This document shows positions 7,827 through 17,390 of a DNA stretch of 64,000 bases, in pieces. Where the stretch lies: the NCBI RefSeq assembly GCF_023913515.1, contig NZ_CP099391.1, positions 558,001 through 622,000 of the forward strand, written 5' to 3'. The translations under genes and the position numbers were made by a program. The notes under the pieces are model-generated. The model saw only the letters and a list, made by a program, of their open reading frames with translations, made no database searches and had not been told where the DNA came from. The DNA comes from Natronococcus sp. CG52 (GTDB lineage: Archaea > Halobacteriota > Halobacteria > Halobacteriales > Natrialbaceae). Numbering within the stretch: the stretch's first letter is position 1; the number at the start of each line of letters is the position of its first letter.

Positions 7827-10800
7827 ATGAGTAGAGAAACTCGCGTCGTCTACGTCGATTCCGACGGATCTGCGGCAGTCGAGCGAGCTCTCGCAGTCGG
7901 CGCCTCTGTCGACGCCGTCGAGACGGCTGCCGACTGTCTCCGACGGCTCTCGAGTGCGGACTGCGTCGTGCTGACGGATGGTGTTCCCGACGCGACCTGC
8001 GTCGATCTCTGCTTGCAGATTCGGGACCGTCGATCCGACGTTCCGATCGTCGTCTTCCCGTCGACCGGAAGCGAGGCGCTCGCCGGGGAAGTGATCGCCG
8101 CCGGCGCCGACGGCTACGTTCCGCGCTCGCAGGGCATCGGGACGCTCTCGAGACGCGTCTCCGGACTGCTTTCCGTCGACGATTCGACGCGCGAAACGGA
8201 CGGTTCGATCCAGGCGACCCCCTCGAAACAACTCGAGTTGCTCGTCGAACAGTCGCCGCTCGCGATCATCGAGTGGAACCTCGAGTTCGAGGCGATCAGC
8301 TGGAACCCGGCGGCGACGGAGCTGTTCGGCTATACGCGACGGGAAGCGCTCGGCCGTTCGGCCCTCGACCTGATCGTCGCCGACTCGGAACGCTCGGACG
8401 CGGCCAGCCACTGGCAGAACCTCGTCGATACCGGATCCGGGCGGGGGCCGTCACGGAACGTCAGCCGCAACGTTCGCAAGGACGGCTCCGTAATCACGTG
8501 CGAGTGGTTCAACACGCCGCTGGTCGACGACAGCGGTGCGATCGTCAGCGTGCTCTCGTTCGGACAGGACGTCACCGACGAACTCGAGCGTGCGAACGCA
8601 CTCGAAGCGCTCCAGGAGACGACACACGACCTCATGCGAGCCGCGTCGGTCGACGAAATCGCCGAGATCGTCATCGACGCCGCCGAAACCGTGATCGACC
8701 GCTCGCTGGGCGGAATCCGGTTCTACGACGACGACGCTGCACACCTCGAGATCGCCGGAACGACGACCCAACTCGCACACGCCACCGGAGAGATTCCGGC
8801 AATCGGTCCCGGCGACGGAATCCTCTGGGACGCCTACGAGCGCCAGGAACCGATCGTCGTCGACGACACCTCGACGGAACTGGTCCCGTACGAGATCGAT
8901 CGGCCCGTCGAGAGTGCGGTCTTCCACCCGCTCGGAGAACACGGGCTGCTGTCGGTCGCCTCGACGGGACGGCACGAACTCGACATCGCCGACGTTCATC
9001 TCGTCACCGTGCTCGCCACGACGACGGAAGCGGCGCTCGACCGGGCGGCGCGCGAACGCGAACTCGAGCGAGCGAAGACGATCCTCGAGACCGTCGGCGA
9101 CGGGATCTACGTTCTGGACTGCGACGGCCGGTTCGTCACGGTCAACGACACCATGGCGGAGATGACCGGGTACGACCGCGACGAACTCGTCGGAAAACAC
9201 GTCTCGACGATCCTCACCGAAGGGAGCCTCGAGCGAGGCCGGAGACGGGTTCGGGATCTCGTTTCGGCCGACGACAGCTCCGTTGCGACGACCGAGGTGA
9301 CGATCGTCACTCGGACGGACGAGCGGATTTCGGGTGAGGCCAACACGACGCTGTTGTCCGCGGACGACGAACTCGAGGGGGCCGTCGGAATCGTCCGCGA
9401 CATCAGCGACCGCAAGCGCATGGAGCGCGAACTCGTCGACCGGCGAGCGAAAATCGAGAGTCTCCACGAGATCGCTTCGCTGCTCGACGACTGCGAGCAG
9501 CCCGCGGAGATCTACGATCTCACGGTGATCGCGGCGGAAGACGTTCTCAACTTCGACGTCTGCGTCGTCGATCGCGCGTTCGGTGACTACCTCGAAAAAG
9601 CGGCGCTCTCTTCGCACATCGACGACGCGGACTACGTCGAACGATTTCACGTCACGGAAGGAATCGCCGGAAAGACTTACCGAAACCAGCAAACGTACCG
9701 GATCGACGGGGACGAATCGTCCGAGACGGGAATCAACGAGACCGACACCTACGAGTCGCTCCTCAGCGTCCCGATCGGCGAGCACGGTGTCTTTCAGGCG
9801 GCGTCCACGAAAGGTGACGCGTTCGATCGCGACGACGTAGAACTGACCGAGTTACTGCTCTCTCACGTCACCGATCGACTCGACCAGCTAGCGTCGCAGG
9901 CGGAACTCAGGGACGAACGCGACCGCTTCGTCGCGCTGTTCGAGAACGTTCCGGACGCGGTCGTCAGCATCCGCTACCGCGGCGACGAACCGATCGTCGA
10001 AGCGGTCAACGCCGCGTTCGAGCGCGTCTTCGGCTACGACGAATCCGAACTCGTCGGCGAACCGCTGGACGACTATCTCGTTCCGCCCGATAGAACCGCC
10101 GAGGGGACGGCGATCAACCGGCGAGTTCACGAGGGAGAGATCATCGAAGCCGAAGTCAAGCGTCAGACTGCCGACGGCCTTCGCGATTTCATGCTACGGG
10201 TCGTCCCGATCGAGTTCGGGTCGGCTACGAGTCGCACGTTCGGACTCTACACCGACATCACCGAACAGAAACAGCGCCAGAAGCGCGTCGAGATTCTCAA
10301 CCGCGTGCTGCGCCACGACCTGCGTAACGGAATGAATATCGTCGACGGCTGTGCCGAGATGCTCGGCGAAACCGTCAACGACGAGCACGCCGAATACGCG
10401 ACAACGATCCAGGACCGGGCGGCCGATCTCATCGATCTCGCGGAGAAGACGCGCGCCGTCGAACACACCCTCGAACGAATGTCCCGCGGAACGGGGCCGA
10501 TCGACGTCTCCGCGGTGGTCGAGCGAACGGTGGCTCGGCTCGAGCGCGAGTATCCGGGTGCCGAAATCGAGCGCGCCGTCCCGGACGACGTCTTCGCACG
10601 CGCCGACGAGTACATCGAGATGGCGTTCTCGGAACTGCTCGAGAACGCGGTCGAACACCACGACAGGCCGACGCCGACGCTCGAGGTGACGCTTCGCGAT
10701 CGGGTGGACGAGGGAGTGGTCGTCCTGTCGGTCGCCGACGACGGACCCGGCGTCCCCGGAGAGGAGCGTGAACTGCTCGAAGAGGAGCGGGAGATCACCC

Positions 10801-10967
10801 AGCTTCGACACGCCAGCGGTCTCGGCCTCTGGCTGGTCAACTGGGTCGTCACGCAGTCGGGAGGGCAGCTTTCGTTCGCGGACAACGACCCTCGCGGTAC
10901 CGTGATCACGCTCGAAGTGCCGCGAGCCGAGGCGGATTCCGGGGCAGTCGGCTCCGAATCCGGCTGA
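7827..10967 (+). CDS. Multi-sensor histidine kinase (receiver-like, 3 PAS, 2 GAF)
   Basis: A soluble kinase of 1046 residues. In order: a receiver-like domain (about 1-115) with a weak acceptor site (LTDGVPD); PAS (about 130-250); GAF (about 270-420); PAS (WELF-free form around 430-540); GAF (about 560-700); PAS (about 705-825); H-box RHDLRNGMNIV; and an ATPase domain with LLENAVEH, DDGPGVP and GLGLWLV. No membrane segment is seen, so it should sense internal cues such as redox, light or metabolites (inference). The ATG at 7827 is chosen because the receiver fold begins right after it. No partner regulator is adjacent. Confidence 0.88.
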   Translation: MSRETRVVYVDSDGSAAVERALAVGASVDAVETAADCLRRLSSADCVVLTDGVPDATCVDLCLQIRDRRSDVPIVVFPSTGSEALAGEVIAAGADGYVPRSQGIGTLSRRVSGLLSVDDSTRETDGSIQATPSKQLELLVEQSPLAIIEWNLEFEAISWNPAATELFGYTRREALGRSALDLIVADSERSDAASHWQNLVDTGSGRGPSRNVSRNVRKDGSVITCEWFNTPLVDDSGAIVSVLSFGQDVTDELERANALEALQETTHDLMRAASVDEIAEIVIDAAETVIDRSLGGIRFYDDDAAHLEIAGTTTQLAHATGEIPAIGPGDGILWDAYERQEPIVVDDTSTELVPYEIDRPVESAVFHPLGEHGLLSVASTGRHELDIADVHLVTVLATTTEAALDRAARERELERAKTILETVGDGIYVLDCDGRFVTVNDTMAEMTGYDRDELVGKHVSTILTEGSLERGRRRVRDLVSADDSSVATTEVTIVTRTDERISGEANTTLLSADDELEGAVGIVRDISDRKRMERELVDRRAKIESLHEIASLLDDCEQPAEIYDLTVIAAEDVLNFDVCVVDRAFGDYLEKAALSSHIDDADYVERFHVTEGIAGKTYRNQQTYRIDGDESSETGINETDTYESLLSVPIGEHGVFQAASTKGDAFDRDDVELTELLLSHVTDRLDQLASQAELRDERDRFVALFENVPDAVVSIRYRGDEPIVEAVNAAFERVFGYDESELVGEPLDDYLVPPDRTAEGTAINRRVHEGEIIEAEVKRQTADGLRDFMLRVVPIEFGSATSRTFGLYTDITEQKQRQKRVEILNRVLRHDLRNGMNIVDGCAEMLGETVNDEHAEYATTIQDRAADLIDLAEKTRAVEHTLERMSRGTGPIDVSAVVERTVARLEREYPGAEIERAVPDDVFARADEYIEMAFSELLENAVEHHDRPTPTLEVTLRDRVDEGVVVLSVADDGPGVPGEERELLEEEREITQLRHASGLGLWLVNWVVTQSGGQLSFADNDPRGTVITLEVPRAEADSGAVGSESG

Positions 10968-11015
10968 TCGATCGCGCGGGCAACTGCGCCCGCTCGAGAA
11001 CTCTTTTCCGTCGTG

Positions 11016-12116
11016 TTACCGCGTTAGCGGCTGATTGAAGCCGCGTTCGCGCTCCATGACGGTCTCCCAAGTCAGTTCGCACTCGCAGGAGACCTCCTCG
11101 AAGACCGACGGATCCTGCCGGAGGTCGAAGTCCTTGATCGCCTTCTGGACGAGGTCGTCACACTCCTGGCAGTTGTGCGGTCCGCGGTCGGAGCCGTGAC
11201 CGACCGGGTCCGAGACGACGATGGCGTCGATATCTGCGGTTTCCTCGAGCACGCGGGCGACCGACCAGAGCCACGGCGGTCGGTAGCCGTCGTTGAAGTA
11301 GAGTTCGTCGACCATCGTGTAGCGCTGGACGTTACAGGGGTTCATCGAGACGGTGTGACAGCCCTCGACGTCGGCACAGCGCTCGATCGAGGAGATCATG
11401 TCTTCGACGGCCTCGGACTCGGTGAGGAAGGGCGGCTTCATCAGGAGGTAGGCCTTGATCCCCGCCTCGGCGTCGCTGCCGGCGTCTTCGTCCGCGACCG
11501 CGGCCTCCGCGCAGGCGTCCTCGAAGTCCGCGAAGTCGAAGTACTTGTTCACGCAGTCGTGGCGCACGCGGTCGGTCGCCGTCTCGAGACCGATCGCGAC
11601 GTCCGTGTCGACGCCGTACCGGGTGAAGTCGCCGATCTTCTCGCGGTCGACGAAGTCGGGGAGCGACTCGACGACCATCCGCTCGCGGTCGCCGAACGTT
11701 TCGGCGATGGCCCGGCGGGTCTCGGCGCCGACCTCCCGCTCGTCGAGGAACGAACCCGACGTGTAGATCTTGATGAGTTCGGCCGGCTCGTCCCCGTTCT
11801 CCTCCTCGTGTTCGAGACAGACGTCGATCTGATCCATCAGCGCCTCGTGGGAGACGGAGCCGCCGTCGACGCTCTCGGCGACGTAGCCGCACATCGTACA
11901 GCCGCCGGCGCGGGCCCACCGGCAGCCGCCGGTGTTCAGGATGATCGTCAGGCTTCGCTTGACGCCGGTCGGCGTGTTGTCCTCGTCGAGCCAGACGCGG
12001 GTGGGCTCGTGGGGGTCGTAGCTCGCCTCCTTGCGCGAGCGGATCTCCCGCATCACTTGGTTGTGGGCGTCCATCCCCTTGCCCTGCTCGTAGACCTCCG
12101 GCGTCGGTTGACTCAT
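11016..12116 (-). CDS. raSEA: Archaeosine biosynthesis radical SAM protein RaSEA
   Basis: At 366 residues the protein carries an unusual cluster GGCRWARAGGCTMCGY (Cys65, Cys73, Cys76; CX7CX2C), matching the radical SAM family formerly annotated as an Elp3-like or TIGR01210 protein and now named RaSEA. RaSEA converts the lysine adduct that ArcS places on preQ0-15 of tRNA into archaeosine. ArcS and TgtA, which act before it, are encoded at 35.8-37.5 kb and 39.8-41.3 kb of this window. A C-terminal Cys cluster (NCQECDD, then VSCECE) may bind a second metal centre. It stands alone, divergent from the rhomboid gene. Confidence 0.88.
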   Translation of the reverse strand: MSQPTPEVYEQGKGMDAHNQVMREIRSRKEASYDPHEPTRVWLDEDNTPTGVKRSLTIILNTGGCRWARAGGCTMCGYVAESVDGGSVSHEALMDQIDVCLEHEEENGDEPAELIKIYTSGSFLDEREVGAETRRAIAETFGDRERMVVESLPDFVDREKIGDFTRYGVDTDVAIGLETATDRVRHDCVNKYFDFADFEDACAEAAVADEDAGSDAEAGIKAYLLMKPPFLTESEAVEDMISSIERCADVEGCHTVSMNPCNVQRYTMVDELYFNDGYRPPWLWSVARVLEETADIDAIVVSDPVGHGSDRGPHNCQECDDLVQKAIKDFDLRQDPSVFEEVSCECELTWETVMERERGFNQPLTR

Positions 12117-12266
12117 TAGGAGTGCAAAGCGGTCCAGTGCCTAAATCGCCTTCGTCTGTCGCGGCGGCCGTCGTCCCGGTCGTCTCGGTCGCTCCGGAGC
12201 GGCTCGAGCCGTCGCGCTCGAAAGAATACCGAATAGTTACGACACCAGTCTCGTAACGGGTTCACA

Positions 12267-14171
12267 ATGCCTGTCACACCGACCCAGGTCGTTCTCGTAC
12301 TGACGGTCGTCGCCGCGCTCGGCTTCGTGTGGCAGTGCGGGGAGCGCGACCGCTGGCGCTCGCTCGTCGGGGACAGGTTCCTCTACGGCGTCCCGTGGGG
12401 GACGATGGTCACCGTCGGTATCGTCGTCGCGTTCTACCTGCTGGCCCAGGGCGGCCTCCGCCACTGGGGGGAGCCGCTCACGTACCCGTTCATCACGTGG
12501 TCGTACTTCTACCCGACCGGATGGCTCACGGCCGGCATCGCGCACGGCTCCCCCGAACATCTCGTGGCGAACACGGTCGGCACCCTCGCGTTCGCTCCGA
12601 TCGCGGAGTACGCGTGGAGTCACTACCCCGACCCGTCCCGGAACGCGGGTCGCGCTCGGGGGCAGCCGGCGCCCGACGGCTGGCTGACCCGCCCCTGGAT
12701 CCGGGCGATCGTCGTGTTTCCGGCCGCGCTGCTCGGCGCCGCGTATCTCACGGCGTTCTTCTCGCTGGGACCGGGGCTCGGGTTCTCCGGAGCCGTCTTC
12801 GCCATCGCCGGATTCGCCCTCGTCACGCATCCGGTCGCGACCGTCGTCGCGCTCGTCGCCTCCAGCGCCCTGCGGCTCCTGTACGAGGCCCTGAGCCAGC
12901 CGGTCGTCCGCGAGGCGGTTCAGACGGGGCCGCCGACGCCGCCGGGGTGGGCCTCGATCGGGTTCCAGGCCCACCTTTTGGGCTTTCTGATCGGTGCGCT
13001 CGCCGGAATCGCGCTGCTGGGACGCAGGAGACGGCGACCGACCGCGGAGCGAGTGTTCTTCGCGACCCTCCTCCTCGGATTCGCGCAGGCGCTCTGGCTC
13101 CTCGTCTGGCCCGCCGGCGACGACGTGTTCGTGCTCTACCGGGGTGCCGGCGTCGTGCTCGTCGTCCTGCTGGCGATGGTTGTCACGGTCGCCGTCGCGG
13201 GCGGCGATCGCCCGCTCCCCCGACCGCTCTCGGCTCTGCCTCGAGTTCCGACGCGGCGCCAGCTCGCCGCCGTGTGGATTCTCGTGGTCTCGCTCGGCTT
13301 CGCGGCGGGTTTCGCGGGCGTCCTACTGAGCGACCAACCGCTGTTCCTGCCGCTCGGGACGCTGCTCCTGTTCTCGGCGCTGCTCGCCCTTCCGGCGCTC
13401 CCGCCGTTCGTTCCCGATCGGTGGCTCTCGAGTCCGGTGTCGCGTCGACAGACTGCGATCGTCTGTCTCGCCGTGCTAACGGTACTGGTCGCCGTTCCGA
13501 GCGTTCCGTTCGGCCTAACGGTGGTCGACGACGACACCGTCCCGGGGTCCGGCGAGGTCGAGGCCGGGGACTACGCCGTCACCTACGAGCGGAACGCGAC
13601 GTTCGACCAGCGCACGGTCGTGGACGTTGGCGACGAGAACGAGACCCTCGGAACTCCGCAGGACGGGGTGCTCGTCGTCAGCGACGACCGCGAACTCTCG
13701 ACGGTCGCCGTCCGCACCGACCTGCTCGAGTACGAGGGCGAGGAAACGGTCCACGTCGGCGGGTTCGGCTGGCGGGAGACCGTCCACGTCGAACGGACCG
13801 GCTGGGAGGTGACCGGGAACGAAACGGCGTACGCCGTCGACCTCGAGGTCGACGGCGAGCGGACCCGATCGTTCACCTCCGAACCGGTGCGGGTCCACGC
13901 GTCGGTCGACGGGCAGGCGATTCACGTCGTTCCAGCCGACGACGCGTTCCTGCTTCGCGTCACCGAGGACGGGGACGACGTCGGCGAGACGGCGATTCCG
14001 GAGCCCAACGAAACCGCGACGGTCGGCGACCTGCAGTTCTCGACGGCGGACGTCGACGGAGCCGAGCGCGTGGTCCTCGAAACGGACGACACCGAGATCC
14101 AGATTGCCGAGCGAGAGGTCTACGAGCGCGGGGAAGACGAACCGGAACTGTACGAGCGGGAGGAGGAGTGA
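12267..14171 (+). CDS. Rhomboid-family intramembrane serine protease with large C-terminal ectodomain
   Basis: Polytopic protein of 634 residues. Rhomboid signatures are HGSPEHLVAN (His93, His98), the nucleophile GFSG (172-175, Ser174) and the catalytic-helix His in FQAHLLGF (His236), giving a complete Ser-His dyad. Further membrane segments run to about residue 415. The last ~200 residues form an acidic, soluble domain with NET-type sequons, likely outside the cell. Substrate is unknown. The large extra domain is longer than in minimal rhomboids (about 200-300 residues). Confidence 0.85.
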   Translation: MPVTPTQVVLVLTVVAALGFVWQCGERDRWRSLVGDRFLYGVPWGTMVTVGIVVAFYLLAQGGLRHWGEPLTYPFITWSYFYPTGWLTAGIAHGSPEHLVANTVGTLAFAPIAEYAWSHYPDPSRNAGRARGQPAPDGWLTRPWIRAIVVFPAALLGAAYLTAFFSLGPGLGFSGAVFAIAGFALVTHPVATVVALVASSALRLLYEALSQPVVREAVQTGPPTPPGWASIGFQAHLLGFLIGALAGIALLGRRRRRPTAERVFFATLLLGFAQALWLLVWPAGDDVFVLYRGAGVVLVVLLAMVVTVAVAGGDRPLPRPLSALPRVPTRRQLAAVWILVVSLGFAAGFAGVLLSDQPLFLPLGTLLLFSALLALPALPPFVPDRWLSSPVSRRQTAIVCLAVLTVLVAVPSVPFGLTVVDDDTVPGSGEVEAGDYAVTYERNATFDQRTVVDVGDENETLGTPQDGVLVVSDDRELSTVAVRTDLLEYEGEETVHVGGFGWRETVHVERTGWEVTGNETAYAVDLEVDGERTRSFTSEPVRVHASVDGQAIHVVPADDAFLLRVTEDGDDVGETAIPEPNETATVGDLQFSTADVDGAERVVLETDDTEIQIAEREVYERGEDEPELYEREEE

Positions 14172-14221
14172 CCGGCCCGCCGGAGGTCGGGTGACTGCGC
14201 TCTGTCGATGTTCGAGTCGTC

Positions 14222-14410
14222 CTACAGCCGGAGTTCTCTGGTCTCGACGGCGTCACACGACGGACAGACGAACTGGTACCGGACTCGACTCCCGGTCGTC
14301 GTAACTCGCCACCCGCCGTCGTCGTCGAAGTAGCCGCACTGCGGGCACCTGAGTTCCGAATCGTCGAACTTCGCCCGGAGTCGTTCGAACGGCGATCGGT
14401 ACATTGACAT
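14222..14410 (-). CDS. Small zinc-finger protein, HVO_0649-like
   Basis: A 62-residue protein (starting MSMYRSPFERL; a second ATG lies two codons in) with two CxxC knuckles, CPQCGY and CPSCDA, separated by about 25 residues. This is a treble-clef or ribbon-like zinc finger of the type common in haloarchaeal micro-proteins; I recall the HVO_0649 family with similar sequence. Role unknown, possibly nucleic-acid or protein binding. Convergent with the rhomboid gene. Confidence 0.8.
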   Translation of the reverse strand: MSMYRSPFERLRAKFDDSELRCPQCGYFDDDGGWRVTTTGSRVRYQFVCPSCDAVETRELRL

Positions 14411-14516
14411 ACGGTAGCATACGACGTGAGGAATCATAACGTTCAGTATCGGATGGCTGATAGATGCTCGGTCACGCCCACCATGGTTCTTAGGGAGTCC
14501 CGTCGTACGGAACGGT

Positions 14517-16373
14517 ATGGATACTACTGGGGGGACGCACGATTCGGGGGGCGTCTCGTCGCCGACGGCCGCACTCGAGTACGTCGTCGATCCCGTACTG
14601 GCCGTTACAGACGAAACCGTCGCGTACGCGAACGAGGCTGCACGAGACGCATTCGACGTCTCGGAGGACGACTCCCACGACGCGGCGACGCTGCTCGCAC
14701 CGCACTGGGACGCGCTCGAGGAGGCGATCACGGAGACGACGGTCGGCACTGCTCGGCACGTCTCGCTCGAGCACGACGTGTACGACGCGCGCGTCCACCG
14801 GGGGGAAGAGGGCGCGACGATCACGTTCGAACGAACGAGCGAGGGCGACGCGCCGACGAGCGATCTCGCCGTCAAAGAGCGCGCGATCAACGAGGCGCCG
14901 GTCGGGATCACGATCTCCGATCCGGACCGCGAGGACAATCCGCTGGTGTACATCAACGACGCCTACCAGGAGATCACCGGCTACAGCTACGACGAGGTCG
15001 TCGGCCGGAACTGCCGATTCCTTCAGGGGCCCGACTCCGATCCCGAAGCGATCACGGAGATGCGAGAGGCCATCAACGCCGAACGACCGGTCACCGTCGA
15101 ACTCCTGAACTACCGCGAGGACGGGTCCGAGTTCTGGAACGAGGTGACGATCGCTCCCGTTCCCGACGAAGCGGGCACGGTCACCAACTACGTCGGTTTC
15201 CAGAACGACGTGACGGCGCGCAAGGAGGCCGAACGCGAACTCGAGCGCCGAACGACGGAGCTCGAGTACATCCTGGATCGCGTCGAGGGGCTGATCCAGG
15301 ACGTGACGGACGTCGTCGCGGGATCGACCTCCCGGTCGGAACTCGAGGCCGCGGTCTGCGAGCGGATCGCCGCGGAGTCGGCCTACGACGGGGCCTGGAT
15401 CGGCGAACGGGATCCCGCGACCGAAGCGATCGAGGTGCGCTCGAGCGCCGGCGTCTCGCCCGAGGCGCTTGCGGTGGACGGTACCCATCCGGCGGCCGAG
15501 TCGCTCGCGAGCGGCGACGTCGCCGCGGCCGGCGACGGGGAGACGACGCACGCGGCGTTTCCGCTGACTTACAACGGGATCGAGTACGGCGTCCTAACGG
15601 CCTGTACGGACCGCGATCGACCTATCGCCGACCGCGAGTCGGTGATCCTCTCCGCGCTCGCGCGCGCCGTCGCCAGCGGCGTCAACGCCCGCGAGACCAG
15701 CCGCACCCTCGAGACGGACGCCGTCGTCGCCGTCGAACTCGAGCTCACCGACGCGTCGGTCGCGTCGGTCGCGCTTTCGGCCGCGACCGACAGTCTCCTC
15801 GAGTACCGCCGGTCGGTCCACGGTACCGACGACGGAACGGTGTCGCTGTTTACCGTCACGGGCGCGACCGGCGACGAACTCCGAACGGCTGCAGCCGATC
15901 TCCCCGCCGTCGGCCTCACCGTCCTCGTCGAACGTGACGAGGGGTGTCTGATCGAACTGATGGACGAAAACGACCCCGTCGCCTGGCTCTCGGGTCGCGG
16001 TGCCCGGACGCAGACGATCGAGAGCGAAGGTGGCAGCGCCCGTCTCACGGTCGAGATCCCGCGCTCGGCGAACGTCCGCTCGGTGGTCGAGGCGGTCGAA
16101 GACCGCTACGCGGGAACCGACGTCGTCTCGTTCCAACAGCGCGACGCCGACGGCGAGACCCGCGAGGAGTTCGCCGCCCGACTCGAGGCGTCGCTCACCG
16201 ACCGACAGTTCGTCGCGTTACAGCGGGCCTACCTCGCGGGCTACTTCGAGTGGCCGCGCCCGACGACCGGCGAGGAACTCGCCCGGACGATGAACGTCTC
16301 GCGGCCGACGTTCCACGAGCACCTCCGAACCGCCGAGGCGAAACTGTGCGCCGCGTTCTTCGGCGACGACTGA
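14517..16373 (+). CDS. LOV-domain Bat-type transcriptional regulator (LOV-GAF-HTH_10)
   Basis: The 618-residue protein has a weak PAS-like start, then a PAS domain (about 120-240) with GRNCRFLQ (163-170), the LOV motif whose Cys166 forms the light-induced flavin adduct; a GAF domain (about 265-400); a Bat-specific region; and a C-terminal HTH_10 (about 555-618) with RPTFHEHLRTAE as recognition helix. This is the arrangement of bacterio-opsin activator Bat, which responds to light and oxygen. No bop/brp/blh genes are in the window, so the target is unknown. The start ATG 14517 gives MDTTGG. Confidence 0.87.
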   Translation: MDTTGGTHDSGGVSSPTAALEYVVDPVLAVTDETVAYANEAARDAFDVSEDDSHDAATLLAPHWDALEEAITETTVGTARHVSLEHDVYDARVHRGEEGATITFERTSEGDAPTSDLAVKERAINEAPVGITISDPDREDNPLVYINDAYQEITGYSYDEVVGRNCRFLQGPDSDPEAITEMREAINAERPVTVELLNYREDGSEFWNEVTIAPVPDEAGTVTNYVGFQNDVTARKEAERELERRTTELEYILDRVEGLIQDVTDVVAGSTSRSELEAAVCERIAAESAYDGAWIGERDPATEAIEVRSSAGVSPEALAVDGTHPAAESLASGDVAAAGDGETTHAAFPLTYNGIEYGVLTACTDRDRPIADRESVILSALARAVASGVNARETSRTLETDAVVAVELELTDASVASVALSAATDSLLEYRRSVHGTDDGTVSLFTVTGATGDELRTAAADLPAVGLTVLVERDEGCLIELMDENDPVAWLSGRGARTQTIESEGGSARLTVEIPRSANVRSVVEAVEDRYAGTDVVSFQQRDADGETREEFAARLEASLTDRQFVALQRAYLAGYFEWPRPTTGEELARTMNVSRPTFHEHLRTAEAKLCAAFFGDD

Positions 16374-16464
16374 ACGTACTCCCTCCTCGAGAACCGTCCA
16401 GGACGTTCGTAACCGTCGTGTAGCCCGCGCTTAGCGGTTCGAACTGGTCCGGACGGTCGCCGAG

Positions 16465-16472
16465 ATTTATAT
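16465..16472 (+). promoter_or_regulatory. TATA box for the DUF1328 gene
   Basis: GATTTATA-like sequence (gatttatatg) centred about 27 nt before the ATG at 16496, the position expected for an archaeal TATA box of a leaderless transcript. Confidence 0.5.
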
Positions 16473-16495
16473 GACACGACGTGGGAGTCCGACGT

Positions 16496-16690
16496 ATGCT
16501 CGAACTCGCAACCGCGATTCCGCTCCAGATCGGTGGCGGCGGCTTCCTGTACTGGGCAGTGATCTTCTTCATCCTCGCGATCGTCGCCGCCGCCGTCGGC
16601 GCCCGCGGCGTCGCCGGCGTCTCGATGGAGATCGCGCGCATCTTCGTGCTGATCTTCATCGTTCTCGCGGTGATCGCGCTCCTCCTGTAG
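16496..16690 (+). CDS. DUF1328-type small membrane protein
   Basis: A 64-residue protein with two hydrophobic segments (about 18-36 and 46-64) joined by a short VGARGVAGVSMEIAR turn, matching the DUF1328/YtjA fold found across bacteria and haloarchaea. Function is unknown, although bacterial relatives are often stress-induced. ATG 16496 is preferred over GTG 16481 because MLEL is the usual start and the TATA box fits it. Confidence 0.85.
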   Translation: MLELATAIPLQIGGGGFLYWAVIFFILAIVAAAVGARGVAGVSMEIARIFVLIFIVLAVIALLL

Positions 16691-16716
16691 GCTCCCGGCT
16701 CTCGAACGTCGGGAGC
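16691..16716 (+). terminator. GC-rich hairpin right after the DUF1328 stop
   Basis: GCTCCCG (16691-16697) pairs with CGGGAGC (16710-16716) across a 12-nt loop, starting one base after the stop codon. No T-run follows, so it may be an RNA-stabilising 3' hairpin rather than a classic terminator. Confidence 0.35.
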
Positions 16717-17000
16717 GAGCGAGCCCGAACCGTGGCGGTCTCGAGGCCGATCACGGCGGTTCGCGTAGCAGCTGGCTCCGGTCGAGGGCGGTCCGGATCT
16801 CTCGCTGTTGTCACACCCCAGCCGTGCGCTCGCACGGCGTCGCTCTCACCGAACGCCGACGCCGCCTGCTCGAACGTCTGCTCGACGCGCTCGGCCCTCT
16901 CGCCGCTCGTCGCGGCGATCCGCTCGGTCGCCGGACCGGGCAAGCGAGGTCGCGGACTGAATTTCGGTTGTCAGTATAGAACTCGTCGTAAACTCGACCC
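16717..17000. other. Intergenic stretch with possible gene remnant
   Basis: No intact gene is evident. On the minus strand the reading ERIAATSGERAERVEQTFEQ (part of 16656-16943) looks protein-like but lacks upstream continuity: it breaks where the repeats at 17001 begin. It may be the tail of a lost gene or chance in high-GC DNA. Confidence 0.25.
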
Positions 17001-17002
17001 CG

Positions 17003-17237
17003 TAGTACACTGTCGGACAGAAGTAAGTGAGACGTCGGTCGCGAAATTCCGGCCGTCACCGCTGGGGTGACGCCCGAGTTCGAGCGACCGATCTTCGAAT
17101 AGTCCTGTCCGACAGTACAACAACTGAAACGGTTTACACGCTGACCGCACTGTCCGCGGTTCTCGCTTGCTTCGCTCGCTCCGAACCGCACAGCCGTCGC
17201 GCGATCGGATGTACACTGACTTTCAGTGGCTACTATA
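17003..17237 (+). repeat. Convergent-gene repeat family 1, copy A (interrupted)
   Basis: The core at 17114-17237 runs from ACTGAAACGGTTTACACG to TTCAGTGGCTACTATA and matches copies at 38341-38462 (inverted) and 39680-39802. The left end TAGTAC appears at 17003-17008, separated from the core by the nested element. Inside is the stem GCGGTT...AACCGC (17155-17188), whose inner part is the reverse complement of the inner part of the other copies. It sits between convergent genes (DUF1328 and the HhH-like protein). Confidence 0.8.
17004..17118. mobile_element. Nested MITE-like insertion inside repeat copy A
   Basis: Perfect 12-bp inverted arms ACTGTCGGACAG (17009-17020) and CTGTCCGACAGT (17105-17116) frame about 85 bp without coding sense. 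AGTAC occurs at both borders (17004-17008 and 17114-17118), as a target duplication might. It splits the left end of the family 1 repeat, which is contiguous in the other two copies. No transposase is present. Confidence 0.5.
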
Positions 17238-17390
17238 GTCGGCGCTTACCGGAAGCGGGCTCGGCGAACCGGTTCGATCCCGAACGCGATACTCATCCAT
17301 TAGTAATCCACTATCGATTCAATTTGGCACTTCCCGATTCGAATTTAGAAAGGGATTCTAGTTCGCGAGGCCTTCGATGATAGTTACCTA

